Assembly: GCA_016711325.1 (NCBI GenBank)
Contig: JADJTH010000001.1
Span: forward strand, 558,001 to 622,000
Direction: 5' to 3'
Length of the DNA stretch: 64,000 nucleotides
Source of the DNA: Nigerium sp.
GTDB lineage: Bacteria; Actinomycetota; Actinomycetes; Propionibacteriales; Propionibacteriaceae
The notes under the pieces were generated by a model, which searched no databases, had not been told where the DNA came from, and saw only the letters and a program-made list of their open reading frames with translations. Below, in pieces: positions 63,213 to 64,000 of the stretch (position 1 is its first letter; each line of letters begins with the position of its first letter). A program made the translations under genes and the position numbers.

Positions 63213-63703
63213 GTGCGCCGACGCTTCGAGAGATTGGAGAACAGGCGCCTGGTCGAGTCAATCGCGGTGTCTGCCAACGGCGTCGCCAAGATCACCGAGC
63301 AGGAACTCCGCGACATCTTCGCGAGGGCTTCGCGGCCTGATCTGATGTGGACAGGCGCGCCGTGGAGGCGCTGCAGCGCCGGGTCGATGAACTCCAGGAG
63401 TCCGTGGAGCGAACCCAAGATCAGAACAGGGCCTCCAGGCAGATCGACGGCACCCAACTCGAAATAGAGGTGACGCGGCTCGATCTCGACGATCGCGACG
63501 GGCGGTCGCGTGGTTGCTGAGCCCCGGGTGTTGCCCTGAACTACTGCGCGCGCGCCCGCGCGGACGGTCAATGCGACGCGAACAGCCACGTCCACGCCCC
63601 GCGCAGACACGACCACTGGTACATCCGCGACGACGGGCACCACGTCCATGAGCATCCGCACTATCCCGACAGCCATCACCAGCACGGCCACAAACACCAG
63701 TAG
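63213..63703 (+). pseudogene. Coiled-coil protein with histidine-rich tail, broken by a frameshift and a stop
   Basis: The first part (RRRFERLENRRLVESIAVSA, ending near 63343) continues in another frame from GTG 63347 as a coiled coil (RAVEALQRRVDELQESVERT) to TGA 63518-63520. The same frame then runs to 63703 with a His-rich end (HDHWYIRDDGHHVHEHPHY...HHQHGHKHQ). One lost base and one nonsense change would explain the break. The long minus-strand frame across it has no such features. Not recognised. Confidence 0.5.
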
Positions 63704-63718
63704 GGGACCCCGCCCGGT

Positions 63719-64000
63719 TCAGGAGGTCGGGCGCGTCGGGTCGGACTCCGCCCGCTCACGTCGCGCCAGCACCGCGAACGGCACCGCCACCGCTTGGATT
63801 GCCGCGGAGACCACATAGGACGCCGGATAGCCCGACAGGTCGGCGACGCGGCCCAGCGCGGGCTGGGTCACCACGCCGCCGGCCGAGCCCATCAGCGAGT
63901 CGAACGACAACACGGTGGCCCGCTGCGCCGACGGAATGAGACCGTTCAGGAAGGCCTGCCGCACCGGGGTCGCGATCGCCGAAACGAGCGACCAGACCGC
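63719..64000 (-). CDS. MFS transporter, C-terminal part
   Basis: The frame is open to the window edge, so the N-terminus lies beyond it. The visible 93 residues contain the loop AIATPVRQAFLNGLIPSAQRATVLSFDSLMGSAGG, typical of drug-efflux-like major facilitator proteins, and two final helices. The stop is followed by the decayed accessory region. The substrate cannot be inferred. Confidence 0.8.
   Translation of the reverse strand, partial: AVWSLVSAIATPVRQAFLNGLIPSAQRATVLSFDSLMGSAGGVVTQPALGRVADLSGYPASYVVSAAIQAVAVPFAVLARRERAESDPTRPTS

Noticed and set aside
63518..63520. Selenocysteine readthrough of the TGA before the His-rich tail
   Set aside because: No SECIS-like hairpin is evident, and the same gene carries a frameshift, so decay is simpler.

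Overview
The window is chromosomal DNA of a high-G+C actinobacterium. The evidence is a WhiB regulator, a small SRP RNA beside dnaX, a translational T-box on ileS, many leaderless genes with a TAnnnT hexamer 6-7 nt before the start codon, and a conserved gene block shared, from memory, with Mycobacterium tuberculosis Rv3649-Rv3683 (helicase/secretion genes, NUDIX, TlpA, nth, RidA, DUF4177, whiB, ponA2, metallophosphoesterase). A propionibacterial host is only a guess.

Positions 1-17.6 kb hold conserved core genes: the end of a DEAH helicase, a CydDC-like ABC pair, a Tad/Flp-type pilus and secretion operon (CpaE-TadA-TadB-TadC, then DUF4244 and two TadE-like genes), a methyltransferase, a holin-X-like membrane protein, a thioredoxin/NUDIX/endonuclease III operon, whiB, a PonA2-type peptidoglycan synthase and tRNA-Pro. 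Positions 17.7-24.7 kb form a sugar-uptake locus (ROK regulator, SDR, two permeases, a double ATPase, a binding protein) with clear operator palindromes; the binding-protein gene carries an in-frame stop. Positions 24.8-41.6 kb return to core functions: a PLP decarboxylase, aspartate kinase, an OatA-like acyltransferase with a lipoprotein hydrolase, ileS with its T-box, recR-ybaB-dnaX, SRP RNA, a nitrilase-family hydrolase and tRNA-Ser(GGA).

From tRNA-Ser (41650) to about 63.7 kb the character changes to an accessory region. It carries a lactococcin-972-like bacteriocin with its membrane and ABC partner genes, two 99%-identical copies of an RHH/Doc toxin-antitoxin module broken in opposite halves, HicAB, several regulators with palindromic operators, small orphan membrane proteins, a three-gene operon encoding a membrane protein and two tiny related proteins, and decaying genes (sensor kinase, response regulator, hydrolase, DUF2510 protein). 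Frameshifts are concentrated here and not seen in the flanking core genes. An imperfect palindromic repeat of about 75 bp, always in the same orientation, is scattered between the gene groups, and half-copies of its arms border the duplicated toxin-antitoxin blocks. This cassette-like layout is the most unusual feature of the window. The window ends in a truncated MFS transporter gene.
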